Shown: positions 1 through 8,185, numbered from the stretch's first letter. The stretch is DNA of 12,406 nt from an uncultured Clostridia bacterium (GCA_947304065.1 CAMZAI010000068.1:1-12406), one strand, 5' to 3'. The notes: a model not told the origin generated them from the sequence alone. Numbers and translations: made by a program.

Positions 1-266
1 CGATGCATCATGTCGAAAATCTCTTCACGCTGGATCTTGATGCTGCATCCGATCTCGCTGCCGAGTGCCTCAAGATCGGCCTCCGCCTCCTCGAAGTGGC
101 GGTCCGACTCAGCCATGTCCGCGATCATCATCATGTTGAAATAACCCGAAACGATGGTCTGCGAGATGTCGAGAATATTGATGTGATGGGCTGCAAGATA
201 TGTGCAGACCTTGGCGATGATACCTACCGAATCCTTGCCGACAACAGTAATAATAACCTTTTTCAT
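1..266 (-). CDS. ACT-domain protein, UPF0237 family (C-terminus cut by window edge)
   Basis: The reading frame starts at an ATG (266..264) and stays open to the window edge, giving 88 codons plus two bases. It begins MKKVIITVVGKDSVGIIAKV and runs through DISQTIVSGYFNMMMI to QREEIFDMMH. UPF0237 proteins are single ACT domains of about 88-90 residues with this opening, the DISQT segment and an IFD/IFE-type ending, so only the last residue or two and the stop should be missing. ACT domains usually bind small ligands such as amino acids and dimerise; the ligand of this family is not established. In many Firmicutes the next gene is a DUF711/UPF0210 protein, which I would expect just outside the window. 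The gene follows the WalJ-like gene after 28 nt with no visible terminator, so it is probably last or near last in the polA operon. A purine-rich AAAGGG stretch precedes the start. Confidence 0.88.
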   Translation of the reverse strand, partial: MKKVIITVVGKDSVGIIAKVCTYLAAHHINILDISQTIVSGYFNMMMIADMAESDRHFEEAEADLEALGSEIGCSIKIQREEIFDMMH

Positions 267-294
267 TGCTCTTTATCCCTTTCCTTTTTCCTTT

Positions 295-1083
295 TCACAT
301 TCGAATCAGCATGCTCGGATCGTAGCGGTTCGCGACCATCAGATGAGGTTCGGTCCCAAACCTTTTGTCCGCGCACAGCGCCTGCCTGACCGTCTCGTAA
401 GCCAGTTCCTCAAGATTGTTCTCCTTGCTGATGTGCCCGAGCACCACATGCCTGAGCTTCTCCGTACGCACACGCAGGATCAGGGCCGCGCAGTCCTCGT
501 TCGAGAGATGCCCGAGCGGTGAATTGATCCTGAGCTTCGTGGAGTACGAATAACTCCCCAGCATCAGCATATTGACGTCATGATTGGCCTCGATATAGAG
601 CGCGTCGCAGTCAGACAGCGCCTCGACGATATGCTCGTCGTAGATCCCGAGGTCGGTCGCGAAACCGATCTTCTCACCGTCCGCCTCTACCGTGTAGCTC
701 ACGGGGTCGAGCGCGTCATGCGATATCCTGAACGGCCGCACATGTATCGATCCCACGAAGAAATCGGCGTCGGGATCGACAAACCTCTGCAGCTGCGGTC
801 CCGGCGGGCTTACGGCCTTTTTGCAGATATATTCCATCGTAAGGGGCGTAGCGTATACCGGCACTCCGTATTTGCGCGCGAATACCGCCGCTCCCTGAAT
901 ATGATCGCAGTGATCGTGTGTGATCAGGATACCCTGTATCCCGCCCGGATCGATACCGAGCGAAGCCAGGCCCTCCGCGATCTTTTTACAACTGATCCCG
1001 GCATCGACGAGCAGCTTCGATCCCCCCGCACCCACATAGATGCAATTTCCGCTGCTGCCGCTTGCCAGCGCACAAAATTCCAC
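295..1083 (-). CDS. WalJ/YycJ-type MBL-fold metallohydrolase
   Basis: This 262-residue protein has the metallo-beta-lactamase fold. The N-terminus reads MEFCALASGSSGNCIYVG, typical of the YycJ/WalJ branch, then VDAG (26-29) and the metal-binding THDHCDH motif (55-61) for a two-metal centre. Later histidines fit the remaining ligands: SHDALD after the second strand, EANHD, and LGHIS near the end. Length matches the family (about 260). WalJ-like proteins are cytoplasmic and are implicated in DNA or cell-wall homeostasis in Firmicutes; in Bacillus the gene sits with walRK, but here it is in a polA-coaE operon instead. The start is GTG, with AAGGAG at 1100..1095, 11 nt upstream. An in-frame TAA lies just upstream, so no longer start exists. 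It follows the FtsA-like gene by 20 nt. Exact substrate is unknown. Confidence 0.88.
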   Translation of the reverse strand: MEFCALASGSSGNCIYVGAGGSKLLVDAGISCKKIAEGLASLGIDPGGIQGILITHDHCDHIQGAAVFARKYGVPVYATPLTMEYICKKAVSPPGPQLQRFVDPDADFFVGSIHVRPFRISHDALDPVSYTVEADGEKIGFATDLGIYDEHIVEALSDCDALYIEANHDVNMLMLGSYSYSTKLRINSPLGHLSNEDCAALILRVRTEKLRHVVLGHISKENNLEELAYETVRQALCADKRFGTEPHLMVANRYDPSMLIRM

Positions 1084-1103
1084 TTTAACAAAAGCTCCTT
1101 ACA

Positions 1104-3113
1104 TTATTTCTTCCAGTAAAGCTCGATCTGCGAATTCTCGCCGACCGGCGCGGTAAAGTCAGCCGGCTTTCCGTTCACGCGGATCACGGCCTCCTTGCCC
1201 GAATGTCCCGAGGTATCGAACTCATAGAAATCAAGCACATCGACGAGCCTGTACTTCTCGTGTCCCGTGAGCACTACGGGCAGACCGTTCACTATAACGT
1301 TCACGGGATTTACGACCTTCTTCTCTTCGGGCGCAGGAGCGGCTGCCGGAACGGGTGCTTCTTCGCGCCTGTATTCTTCGGCTGCTATTCCGAAATCAAC
1401 GGAGAAGTTCTCGTAGACCTTTTCATTGCCCAGGGCAATGATGTTGTTGACCAGTACGGTGCCTTCCCTCGCGACATCCATGTACTCGATCAGCTTGTCA
1501 ACAGTGTAATAGTCAAGAACCTTGATATCGTCGCCGTTCCTGATCTCGGTACCCTCGGTCACGCATTCGCTGCCGCGGTAAACGAGTCTCGGGCAGATGA
1601 TGCGCTTGCCGTTGACATAGAAGTAAATGCTTCTTCCGGCCTCCGCGATATCTGAGATCGCAGCATGGGCGTCGGGCCCTGCCGTGGACTCCTTGATCTC
1701 AATAATGTCATTCCTGATGATCGGCGACGAAACCGATGCGGGATGGCCGTTCACCGTAACGGTAGCTGACTCGCCGGGCTCGCCCCTGATGAGCCTTCTC
1801 TGGCCGTTCACGCTGAACTCAAGCTCCTTTCCCCTGCGGGGGAAGAGCCTCTCGTTCGGAAAGCCTACTCCGGCCGCCGCATCCATGACGGTCAGCCTGC
1901 CGTTGTCGTAGAGCTTTACGAGATCGCCGTTGCACTTTACAAATATAAAATTATTGTTCTGCTCGTAATAGTTGAGGCAGATTCCGATAGGCGTGATCAT
2001 CGTCGAATCCTTCACGATGTCATTATCAAGGAAACGGATCTCGCCGAGCACCTCGTCACCGCGGAGCGCCACACGCTCTTTCGCGAGCTTCGCTGCCGAT
2101 GCAAGCCTGTCGGTGAAGCCGGGGATCTTTCCGCCGCCTCCGACAAGGAAGATCGCGCTTACGGGCTTGCCGCCGTTCAGCTCGCTGATCTGCTTCGCAA
2201 TGCCTGTCGCCAGCTCGCCGACAGCGCCGTCTATTGTATTCTTCACATCATCTGCGGACACATTCTGCTTAAGTCCCATGATGTCATGATAAGCTATCTT
2301 TTTCTTCTTTGCCGAAAGGGACATCTTGATATCCTCGGCGGTCTTGAACTCGACGAGATATTTCTGCATGATGGCTTCGGTCAGGAAATCTCCGGCCTTC
2401 GGCAGCATGCCGTACGCTGTTACCGAGCCGCCCTTTGTGATACAGATATCAGAGGTACCGGCGCCGATGTCGACGAGCGCCAGATTCAGCAGCCTGAACT
2501 TCTCGGGGATCGCGACATTGATCGCCGCGATGGGCTCGAGCGTAAGATTTACAACATTAAGATTCGCTCTCTGCGTGGCCGCGTAGAGACCGTCTATTAC
2601 GTCCTGCGGAAGGAACGTCGCGATGATGTCCGCTCCGATCCTGCGGCCCTTATGGCCCTCAAGGTTCGTGATCGTGATATCGCCGAGGTAATACTTGATA
2701 ACGGAATGATCTACACAGAAAAAGCTGCCTTCGATCTTCTTTCTGAGCTCTTCATGCGCCTGCTCAACGCCGATCAGCTCCATGGAGCGGATGAGTTCGT
2801 CGGTGATCACCATCTCGTCTCCGAGCTCATAGTCGGTCCTCACCTGCATGGTCTTTAAAACGCGTCCCGCTGCGGCGATGCATACATCCGAAAGCTTGAT
2901 GTTAAGCTTCTGTTCGAGCTCGCGGCGTACCTCGCCTATCGTACCCGCAACCGCGTTAATGTCGTGTATCTGTCCGTCGAGCATGGCTCTGGTCTCATGA
3001 TAACGTACAGACTGCGCCACGATCGTAAAATCATGCGCATGCCTTCTGTAACCGACTGTACCCACAATGCTTCGTGTTCCGATATCCAAACCGAATACAA
3101 GCTGTTCGTTCAT
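1104..3113 (-). CDS. Extended FtsA-like actin-fold ATPase with C-terminal VNG-repeat domains
   Basis: This 669-residue protein starts as an FtsA/PilM-type actin-fold ATPase. Visible nucleotide-binding motifs are phosphate-1 FGLDIGTRSIVG (7-18), phosphate-2 VDIGAGTSD (214-222) and the adenosine loop FLVGGGGKIPGF (322-333); the inserted 1C-like segment lies around residues 80-165. Classical FtsA is about 410-450 residues and ends in a short amphipathic membrane helix. Here the actin part ends near 425 and is followed by about 240 residues rich in short strands with VNG or VNN turns (at about 435, 454, 500, 555, 608 and 646). A Pro/Ala-rich linker (about 586-596) separates the last unit. These units resemble beta-grasp or ubiquitin-like folds, which is my inference. 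Long FtsA-like proteins of this kind occur in Clostridia beside canonical FtsA; their role in division or envelope assembly is not settled. ATG start with GGAGG 8 nt upstream; 19 nt after coaE. Confidence 0.85.
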   Translation of the reverse strand: MNEQLVFGLDIGTRSIVGTVGYRRHAHDFTIVAQSVRYHETRAMLDGQIHDINAVAGTIGEVRRELEQKLNIKLSDVCIAAAGRVLKTMQVRTDYELGDEMVITDELIRSMELIGVEQAHEELRKKIEGSFFCVDHSVIKYYLGDITITNLEGHKGRRIGADIIATFLPQDVIDGLYAATQRANLNVVNLTLEPIAAINVAIPEKFRLLNLALVDIGAGTSDICITKGGSVTAYGMLPKAGDFLTEAIMQKYLVEFKTAEDIKMSLSAKKKKIAYHDIMGLKQNVSADDVKNTIDGAVGELATGIAKQISELNGGKPVSAIFLVGGGGKIPGFTDRLASAAKLAKERVALRGDEVLGEIRFLDNDIVKDSTMITPIGICLNYYEQNNNFIFVKCNGDLVKLYDNGRLTVMDAAAGVGFPNERLFPRRGKELEFSVNGQRRLIRGEPGESATVTVNGHPASVSSPIIRNDIIEIKESTAGPDAHAAISDIAEAGRSIYFYVNGKRIICPRLVYRGSECVTEGTEIRNGDDIKVLDYYTVDKLIEYMDVAREGTVLVNNIIALGNEKVYENFSVDFGIAAEEYRREEAPVPAAAPAPEEKKVVNPVNVIVNGLPVVLTGHEKYRLVDVLDFYEFDTSGHSGKEAVIRVNGKPADFTAPVGENSQIELYWKK

Positions 3114-3132
3114 TACCGCCGCCTCCGAATAT

Positions 3133-3762
3133 TTATTCTTCCGTCATCAGGGCTCTCACCTGAGCGAGGACTTTTCCGCCCTCTGTGCCGTCGCAATTCT
3201 CGATCACGCCCGTGCAGTATGACTTATACTCCTCATCGTCCGCCTGTGAGGAGATCACCGATTCCGCATATTCCTCCGTGTAGCCTCTCGAACGGATAAG
3301 CCTTCCGATACGCTCCTCTTTGGGTGCGTAAACATACCAGATATCGGTGCAGAAGGCTTCATACCCGGCCTCCTTTAATATCGCCGTCTCAACGAGCACG
3401 GCTTTGTATTTCATCGGGCGTCCGTACATCATGCTCATGACTTCGCCCCGATCCACCAGATCGATGATCCGCATGACCTCTTTCGTAACAAGGGGATGCG
3501 TGATCGAATTCAGCTTTTTGAGTTTCTCATCGTCGTTAAATACGATATCCGCCAGCTGCGAACGGTTTATCTCGCCGTTGGGCAGGAGTATACCGTCCCC
3601 GAGCCACTCGAGGACCAGTGCGTACGACGGTCCGCCCTTTTTCATCTGCCTGCGCGCGATGTCGTCCGTATTGATATGGATAACCGGGAAATACCTGCAT
3701 ATCACTCCCGCGACATAAGATTTCCCGCTTCCGACGCCGCCGGTCAAGCCTATCACTCTCAT
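3133..3762 (-). CDS. coaE: Dephospho-CoA kinase
   Basis: CoaE phosphorylates the 3'-hydroxyl of dephospho-CoA with ATP, the last step of coenzyme A synthesis in the cytoplasm. The 209-residue protein opens with the P-loop GLTGGVGSGKS (5-15), has the INTDDIARR substrate-site segment (30-38), NSITHPLV in the middle and a basic lid region (ERIGRLIRSRGYT). Length is normal for the family (about 200). The product begins at an ATG with only a weak AGGAT-type ribosome binding site, 19 nt after the polA stop, so reinitiation after polA translation may help. A small GCGCAT/ATGCGC inverted repeat spans the polA stop codon. polA followed by coaE is a common pairing in Firmicutes. Confidence 0.95.
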   Translation of the reverse strand: MRVIGLTGGVGSGKSYVAGVICRYFPVIHINTDDIARRQMKKGGPSYALVLEWLGDGILLPNGEINRSQLADIVFNDDEKLKKLNSITHPLVTKEVMRIIDLVDRGEVMSMMYGRPMKYKAVLVETAILKEAGYEAFCTDIWYVYAPKEERIGRLIRSRGYTEEYAESVISSQADDEEYKSYCTGVIENCDGTEGGKVLAQVRALMTEE

Positions 3763-3781
3763 AATCAGATCCTAACGCGCA

Positions 3782-6616
3782 TCAATGCGCCTCGTACCAG
3801 TCGTGTCCCGACGCTATTCCGACTTCAAGGGATACCGCCATATCGGCCGCTCCCCTCATTTCCTCAATAAGTATCTTCTTAACTTCGTCAACCAGCTCCG
3901 CCGGCGTCTCGACGAGCAGTTCGTCGTGCACCTGTAACACCAGCTTTGCGGCCGGCAGCTCGCTTCTCAGTCTCGCGTCCACACGGATCATCGCGATCTT
4001 GATGATGTCTGCCGCGGTGCCCTGTATCGGCGAGTTCATCGCAACCCTGTCTCCGAACTGCCTCTGCATATAATTCTGCGAGGAAAGCTCGGGGATCGGG
4101 CGTCTCCTGCCGAAGCCCGTAACAGCGTAGCCCTTTTCGCGCGCGGTCTTTACGAGCCCGTCGAGATATGTCTTTATCTGCGGATAAGTCTCAAAATAAT
4201 CCGCTATATACTTCTCAGCCTCCTTGATCGGAATGCCCAGCCCGTTGCTGAGTCCGAAGGAACTGATGCCGTATACGATACCGAAATTGACCGCTTTCGC
4301 GCGTGACCTGAGCTCGCCTGTCACCTCGTCGTAAGGAGTATGGAAAACCTCGGCCGCGGTCGCGCGATGGATATCCTTCGCGTCCTTATAGGCCGCGATC
4401 AGCTTCTCGTCTCCCGAGAGCGAAGCAAGGATCCTCAACTCTATCTGCGAATAGTCCGCGTCCACGAAAAGACAGCCGTCCGCGGGAACGAAGACCTTTC
4501 TGAGCTCTCTTCCGAGCTCCGTCCTGATGGGTATGTTCTGGAGGTTCGGGTCTGTGCTCGAAAGCCTGCCTGTGGCGGTGACCATCTGGTTAAAGGTGGT
4601 CCTTATCCTGCCGTCCTCCTCAATATAGTCGCTCAATCCGTCCGCATATGTGGACTTAAGCTTTGTAAGCTTCCTGTAATCAAGGATCTTTTCAACCACC
4701 GGATCCTCGATCTTTATCTCCTCGAGCACCTCCGCGGAAGTCGAATAACCGGTCTTGGTCTTCTTTCCGTGAGGTAGCCTGAGCTTCTCGAAAAGTATCG
4801 TGCCCAGCTGTTTGGGCGAATTGATATTGAACTTCTCACCGACGTAATCGTAGATCTCATTCTCGATCCTCTCAATGTCGGCCGCCAGGTTCTTGCCGAA
4901 GTTCTCGAGCAGGTCGGGCCTTACAAGGACTCCTACGCGCTCCATGCCTGCGAGCGTATATATTAGCGGCATCTCAATATCGTAAAAGATGCGCTCCATC
5001 TCCGTCTCTTTAAGTTTCTCACAAAGAGGCGCGTAGCAGCGGTAAGCCGAATCGCTCTCGTAAACCGCAAGCCTGATCACCTCATCGGGGATCGTCTTAT
5101 AAGCCTCCCCAATGCTGAGCTTCCCCAGAACGTCCTTTGCGGAAGGTCTCACGTCTCCGGTAACGAAGCGGTAGACCGAAGCGGCGTCATAGGTACCCGA
5201 GAGCGGATCGAGCAGATAAGCCGCAACAGATGCGTCAAACGCATCCATGAATCCGTCCGAGCCCACGGTCTTCACACAGCTCTTGAGGTCAAAGCCCGCA
5301 AGGCATACGCCCGAATCGTCGAGTCTCGTGAGCATGTCGCGCAGGTATGCACCGTTCACAAAGCCCTCCGCTTTGATGAAGAGATGCTCTTCTTCACCGA
5401 CTGTCAGCGCTATGCCGAGCACTCCCGAAGCGTCCCCGACACACGAGATGCCTACATGGGTTCCTGTATGTCTCGCGCCGTCAATACTCGCAGCGGTCAG
5501 GCGTCCGACCAGCTCCTCAACCTCCGTCAGGTCCGAAGTAGTCTTATAGGTAATAGACGAGGCAGCCTTCGTTTCGGTTCCGAAATCGGGTTTGAGCGAC
5601 TTGAACTCGAGCTCGTCGAATACGGCCGCAGCCGCCGTGTTGTCGATATTTGCCGCAAGATCCTCGAGTTTGAGATCTCCGAGGTCTATATCCTTCTTGA
5701 TCGTGGCAAGCTTCTTGCTGAGAAGCGCCGCCTCATGTCCTACCAGCTCATGCTCGTCTGTCTTGAGCAGATTGTTGATCGGTGAACGCGAGATGCCGAT
5801 CTCCTTCCAGGAAGCGGCCAGAGCCTTGAGCTCCTTCTCGTCGAGACCGTCCATGGCCTCGTACAGCGCCTCGACAGTTTTATATTTTGCGATAAGGGCA
5901 ACCGCAGTCGCAGGTCCGACGCCGGGCACACCCTTGATATTATCCGATGTATCGCCCTGAAGTCCCTTAAGATCCGGGATCGATGCGGGCTCCACTCCAA
6001 ACTCCGATACCACTCTCTCGGGAGTGAGCGGGAAGCTGCGGTCGGCCGCGCTTCCGTCCTTCGGGAGCTTGTACTTTGCGTAGAGCTCGTCCGTCTTCTT
6101 GGCCGTCGCGTGGATCAGCCAAAGATTTGTACGGTCGGTGACCAGCTGGAGATAATCGTTGTCCTTGGTCATGATGCGCACGGGTATATCCTTTTCAAAA
6201 CGCGCCGCAAGGCTGCCGCAGAAATCGTCAGCCTCGTATCTCTCATCCATGAACTGCCTTATGCCGAGCCTTTTCAGCACATCCTGACAAAGCCCGAACT
6301 GTTCTCCGAGCGGCTGCAGGGTCTCGCCCCTGTTTGCCTTATAATCGGGATACAGCTCGCGCCTGAACGTGTTGCGGCTCATGTCCCATGCCACCGCGAT
6401 ATACGCGGGCTTCTGGTTCTTCATTATGGTCATCAGAGAACGCACGAAACCGAAGACCGCATTTGTGTATACGCCCTTCGATGTCTGCATTATCTTATAA
6501 AAATATTTGGCTTTTTCCTCGTCCGTCTTCGCGAACATCACCTCCGCGGGAAGGTTCCCGAAGAACTGTGTCGTAAGGAGACTCGAGCCGTCTATGATCA
6601 ATAGGTATTTGTCCAA
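3782..6616 (-). CDS. polA: DNA polymerase I
   Basis: The 944-residue protein is family A DNA polymerase, used in Okazaki fragment maturation and repair. Order: 5' nuclease domain (about 1-310) with IDGSS (8-12), VAWD (75-78), YEADD (127-131), TKDND (150-154) and LQGDTSDNIKGVPGVG; a 3'-5' exonuclease-like domain (about 350-540); then the polymerase domain with motif A DYSQIELR (721-728), motif B RAKAVNFGIVYG (772-783) and motif C VHDELL (896-901). The expected DxE of exonuclease motif I is replaced by the sequence SIDGARHTG, so proofreading should be inactive, as in Bacillus. About 30 extra residues (roughly 20-48, with FAKTDEEK) interrupt the usual spacing in the 5' nuclease domain; I associate this with Lachnospiraceae. 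The start is TTG, because codons upstream contain no ATG/GTG/TTG before an in-frame TAA; GGGGG lies 5 nt before it. First gene of the operon. Confidence 0.97.
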   Translation of the reverse strand: MDKYLLIIDGSSLLTTQFFGNLPAEVMFAKTDEEKAKYFYKIMQTSKGVYTNAVFGFVRSLMTIMKNQKPAYIAVAWDMSRNTFRRELYPDYKANRGETLQPLGEQFGLCQDVLKRLGIRQFMDERYEADDFCGSLAARFEKDIPVRIMTKDNDYLQLVTDRTNLWLIHATAKKTDELYAKYKLPKDGSAADRSFPLTPERVVSEFGVEPASIPDLKGLQGDTSDNIKGVPGVGPATAVALIAKYKTVEALYEAMDGLDEKELKALAASWKEIGISRSPINNLLKTDEHELVGHEAALLSKKLATIKKDIDLGDLKLEDLAANIDNTAAAAVFDELEFKSLKPDFGTETKAASSITYKTTSDLTEVEELVGRLTAASIDGARHTGTHVGISCVGDASGVLGIALTVGEEEHLFIKAEGFVNGAYLRDMLTRLDDSGVCLAGFDLKSCVKTVGSDGFMDAFDASVAAYLLDPLSGTYDAASVYRFVTGDVRPSAKDVLGKLSIGEAYKTIPDEVIRLAVYESDSAYRCYAPLCEKLKETEMERIFYDIEMPLIYTLAGMERVGVLVRPDLLENFGKNLAADIERIENEIYDYVGEKFNINSPKQLGTILFEKLRLPHGKKTKTGYSTSAEVLEEIKIEDPVVEKILDYRKLTKLKSTYADGLSDYIEEDGRIRTTFNQMVTATGRLSSTDPNLQNIPIRTELGRELRKVFVPADGCLFVDADYSQIELRILASLSGDEKLIAAYKDAKDIHRATAAEVFHTPYDEVTGELRSRAKAVNFGIVYGISSFGLSNGLGIPIKEAEKYIADYFETYPQIKTYLDGLVKTAREKGYAVTGFGRRRPIPELSSQNYMQRQFGDRVAMNSPIQGTAADIIKIAMIRVDARLRSELPAAKLVLQVHDELLVETPAELVDEVKKILIEEMRGAADMAVSLEVGIASGHDWYEAH

Positions 6617-6631
6617 AACTGCCCCCGTGTA

Positions 6632-6663
6632 ATGACTATTTTTACATTTTTACGCATAGTCAT
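6632..6663 (-). repeat. 8-bp inverted repeat in the polA 5' leader
   Basis: ATGACTAT (6632-6639) and ATAGTCAT (6656-6663) form a perfect 8-bp inverted repeat around a 16-nt A/T-rich loop. With a start of transcription predicted near 6665, the stem would lie at the very 5' end of the polA mRNA, ending about 15 nt before the TTG start. It could be an mRNA-stabilising 5' hairpin or an operator downstream of the promoter. The sequence does not decide which. Confidence 0.5.
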
Positions 6664-6671
6664 ACATTGTT

Positions 6672-6700
6672 ATTATATCATTTCGGGTATTACAATGCAA
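6672..6700 (-). promoter_or_regulatory. Predicted sigma-A promoter of the polA operon
   Basis: Reading the minus strand, TTGCAT (6700..6695) is followed after 17 nt by a perfect TATAAT (6677..6672). The TG one base upstream of the -10 (TGATATAAT, 6680..6672) makes it an extended -10 promoter, which compensates for the 3-of-6 match at -35. The predicted start is near 6665, giving a leader of about 49 nt. The -35 box begins only 9 nt past the stop of the upstream MFS gene and no terminator is visible between them, so some read-through from that gene is possible. Confidence 0.7.
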
Positions 6701-6708
6701 TGCCGAGC

Positions 6709-8034
6709 TTATCTTGCCGCTTTTCTCCTGATCACAGCCACCGGGATCACCGCGATCGAGGCAACGATAGCCGCAGCGGCGTAGAGGCTGAAGGGAGGCA
6801 CGAAATCGCTCCCGTTGATGCCCATCGCGTCGAGGCCGAGTATCAGAGAGATAATGGGTCCGATGATCATGGGGATCAGCACGGTAAAGCACATTCTGAC
6901 GCCCTGTACCCTGCCTTCGCTGCCCGCGGGGATATTATCCTGGAAATTCGCGTTGAGCGCCGCAAGGAGCGAGAGCAGTCCGCCCATCATCACAATGCCT
7001 CCGGCATACAGCAGGAGGTTCCGCGCCGCGCCCGAAACGTACTGTATGCAGTAGAACGAGAGGATGCCGGTAACTGTCATGAGAAGTACGGGGAAATAAA
7101 ATCTCCTGCGCCCGTATTTGTCATACATGAATCCGAAAATGCCGGTAACAACCGCGCTTCCGAGTATGATCACCGCCATCGGGATCACGAAGCCGTCACC
7201 GAGGCCCAAAGTGATGATCAGGAAATTGATCAGATACGAATAGAATGTCTGCTGCGCGGTTCCGATAAGGCATGCGGCTATGAGGGTCACATACATCATC
7301 CTGTTGCCGCGGATCGTCTCGCGCCTGAAACCGTAGAAGGTATCACCGAGCGTATCTTTAGCGCCTGCTTTTACGGCGCTCAGTCCTTTCGCGTCCTTCA
7401 TGACGAAAAGCGCGATGATGCCCGAGATCAGCGGGATGAGCCCGATAACAACAAAAAATGCCGCATTGCTCTCGTTTGCCGAATCGTACAGACCGCCGAG
7501 TCCCACGAACACGATGACCACCGCTATGACGGGAAGGATCGAGAGGATGCCGTTTAACTTTCCCCTGTTCGTATCGTCCGTGTTGTCGGCCACCCATGCG
7601 TTGAAAGCGGCGTCGTTCGAGGTCGAGCCCGCGAACGTCATGATGCAGTCAAACAGTATGATGAGCACCGCCACCATGAATACCGAACCCGACGAAACCT
7701 TCATCGGGAGCAGCGCGAAGAGCATGATCGTAATGCCCCAGAATATATATCCGAAAGCTATGAAAGGCTTTCTCTTGCCCGCTCTGTCGGACCATGCGCC
7801 GGCAAAGACCGTCGTCGCTGTAGCCGCGACCGCCGAGAGGATGACCATCAGCGTCGTGACCCAGTAAGACATGTCGCTCCTGCCGGAATTGGCGAAAACA
7901 TCCTGCGCGAAGGTCGCGAAGTACATGTTTTCGACGATCCACGCGATCTGTCCGATCAGTCCGAAGAATATCGCGTTGAACCACACTTTTCCGCCCAGAG
8001 GCGTAGCCTGTACACTGTTTGTGTTTTTTTCCAT
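6709..8034 (-). CDS. MFS transporter, 12-helix, possibly sugar-related (GPH/SLC45-like)
   Basis: The 441-residue protein is almost entirely hydrophobic, with about 12 predicted membrane helices in two halves. Each half carries an MFS motif-A-like loop between its second and third helices: GAWSDRAGKRKPF in the first half and GFMYDKYGRRRFYF in the second. The N-terminal stretch WFNAIFFGLIGQIAWIVENMYF, with a charged Glu inside helix 1, is typical of a group often annotated as SLC45-like or GPH-like. Related proteins move sugars or glycosides with a cation, but the substrate cannot be read here. ATG start with AAAGGGG 8 nt upstream. It is divergent from the sigma factor operon and shares a compact promoter region with it. 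The downstream carbohydrate-like gene at the window's right end is not linked to it by operon structure. Confidence 0.88.
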   Translation of the reverse strand: MEKNTNSVQATPLGGKVWFNAIFFGLIGQIAWIVENMYFATFAQDVFANSGRSDMSYWVTTLMVILSAVAATATTVFAGAWSDRAGKRKPFIAFGYIFWGITIMLFALLPMKVSSGSVFMVAVLIILFDCIMTFAGSTSNDAAFNAWVADNTDDTNRGKLNGILSILPVIAVVIVFVGLGGLYDSANESNAAFFVVIGLIPLISGIIALFVMKDAKGLSAVKAGAKDTLGDTFYGFRRETIRGNRMMYVTLIAACLIGTAQQTFYSYLINFLIITLGLGDGFVIPMAVIILGSAVVTGIFGFMYDKYGRRRFYFPVLLMTVTGILSFYCIQYVSGAARNLLLYAGGIVMMGGLLSLLAALNANFQDNIPAGSEGRVQGVRMCFTVLIPMIIGPIISLILGLDAMGINGSDFVPPFSLYAAAAIVASIAVIPVAVIRRKAAR

Positions 8035-8104
8035 TTCCCCAACCCCTTTTACGTTTTTCTGCGGAATTTTCTGCCCGAAAAAATACAGAGTATCCCCATA
8101 GAAG

Positions 8105-8132
8105 ATTATAGTCCTGAATTGTTGATTTTCAA
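8105..8132 (-). promoter_or_regulatory. Predicted sigma-A promoter of the MFS transporter gene
   Basis: On the minus strand TTGAAA (8132..8127) is separated by 16 nt from TATAAT (8110..8105). This gives a leader of about 60 nt ahead of the transporter gene. The leader contains the octamer GCAGAAAA twice, 12 nt apart (plus-strand TTTTCTGC at 8055 and 8067), of unknown meaning. The -35 box overlaps that of the divergent sigma-factor promoter by one base pair. Confidence 0.6.
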
Positions 8133-8150
8133 TATATATTCAAGTACAAT
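8122..8150 (+). promoter_or_regulatory. Predicted sigma-A promoter of the ECF sigma operon
   Basis: TTGATT (8122-8127), a 17-nt spacer and TACAAT (8145-8150) make a good vegetative promoter, with a predicted start near 8157. It does not look like an ECF-type promoter, so basal expression of the sigma factor would be by the housekeeping polymerase. The start near 8157 leaves only about 8 nt before the ATG at 8165, arguing against that ATG being used. Confidence 0.6.
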
Positions 8151-8172
8151 CAAACTGAGAGAATATGTTTGG

Positions 8173-8180
8173 GGAGGTGA
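8173..8180 (+). promoter_or_regulatory. Ribosome binding site that sets the sigma factor start
   Basis: GGAGGTGA is a near-perfect Shine-Dalgarno sequence 5 nt before the ATG at 8186. The in-frame ATG at 8165 lies upstream of this site, has no binding site of its own, and would encode the site as part of the protein. Confidence 0.8.
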
Positions 8181-8185
8181 TTCTT

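Noticed and set aside
1203..2858. Several long plus-strand frames opposite the FtsA-like gene
   Set aside because: They are antisense to a gene with clear motifs, overlap one another in different frames, and show no family resemblance or good ribosome binding sites.
3777..3790. GCGCAT/ATGCGC repeat over the polA stop codon
   Set aside because: It is too short with a two-base centre to be a terminator, and coaE follows within 19 nt in the same operon.
6650..6667. Five-codon frame (MYDYA) in the polA leader
   Set aside because: Its ATG lies at or before the predicted transcript start and lacks a binding site.
6667..7557. 296-codon plus-strand frame opposite the MFS gene
   Set aside because: Its product is an unnatural run rich in His, Arg, Asp and Glu, the usual mirror of a membrane protein gene.
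8165..8185. In-frame upstream ATG giving a 190-aa sigma factor
   Set aside because: It precedes the strong GGAGGTGA site, has no binding site of its own, and lies only about 8 nt after the predicted transcript start.
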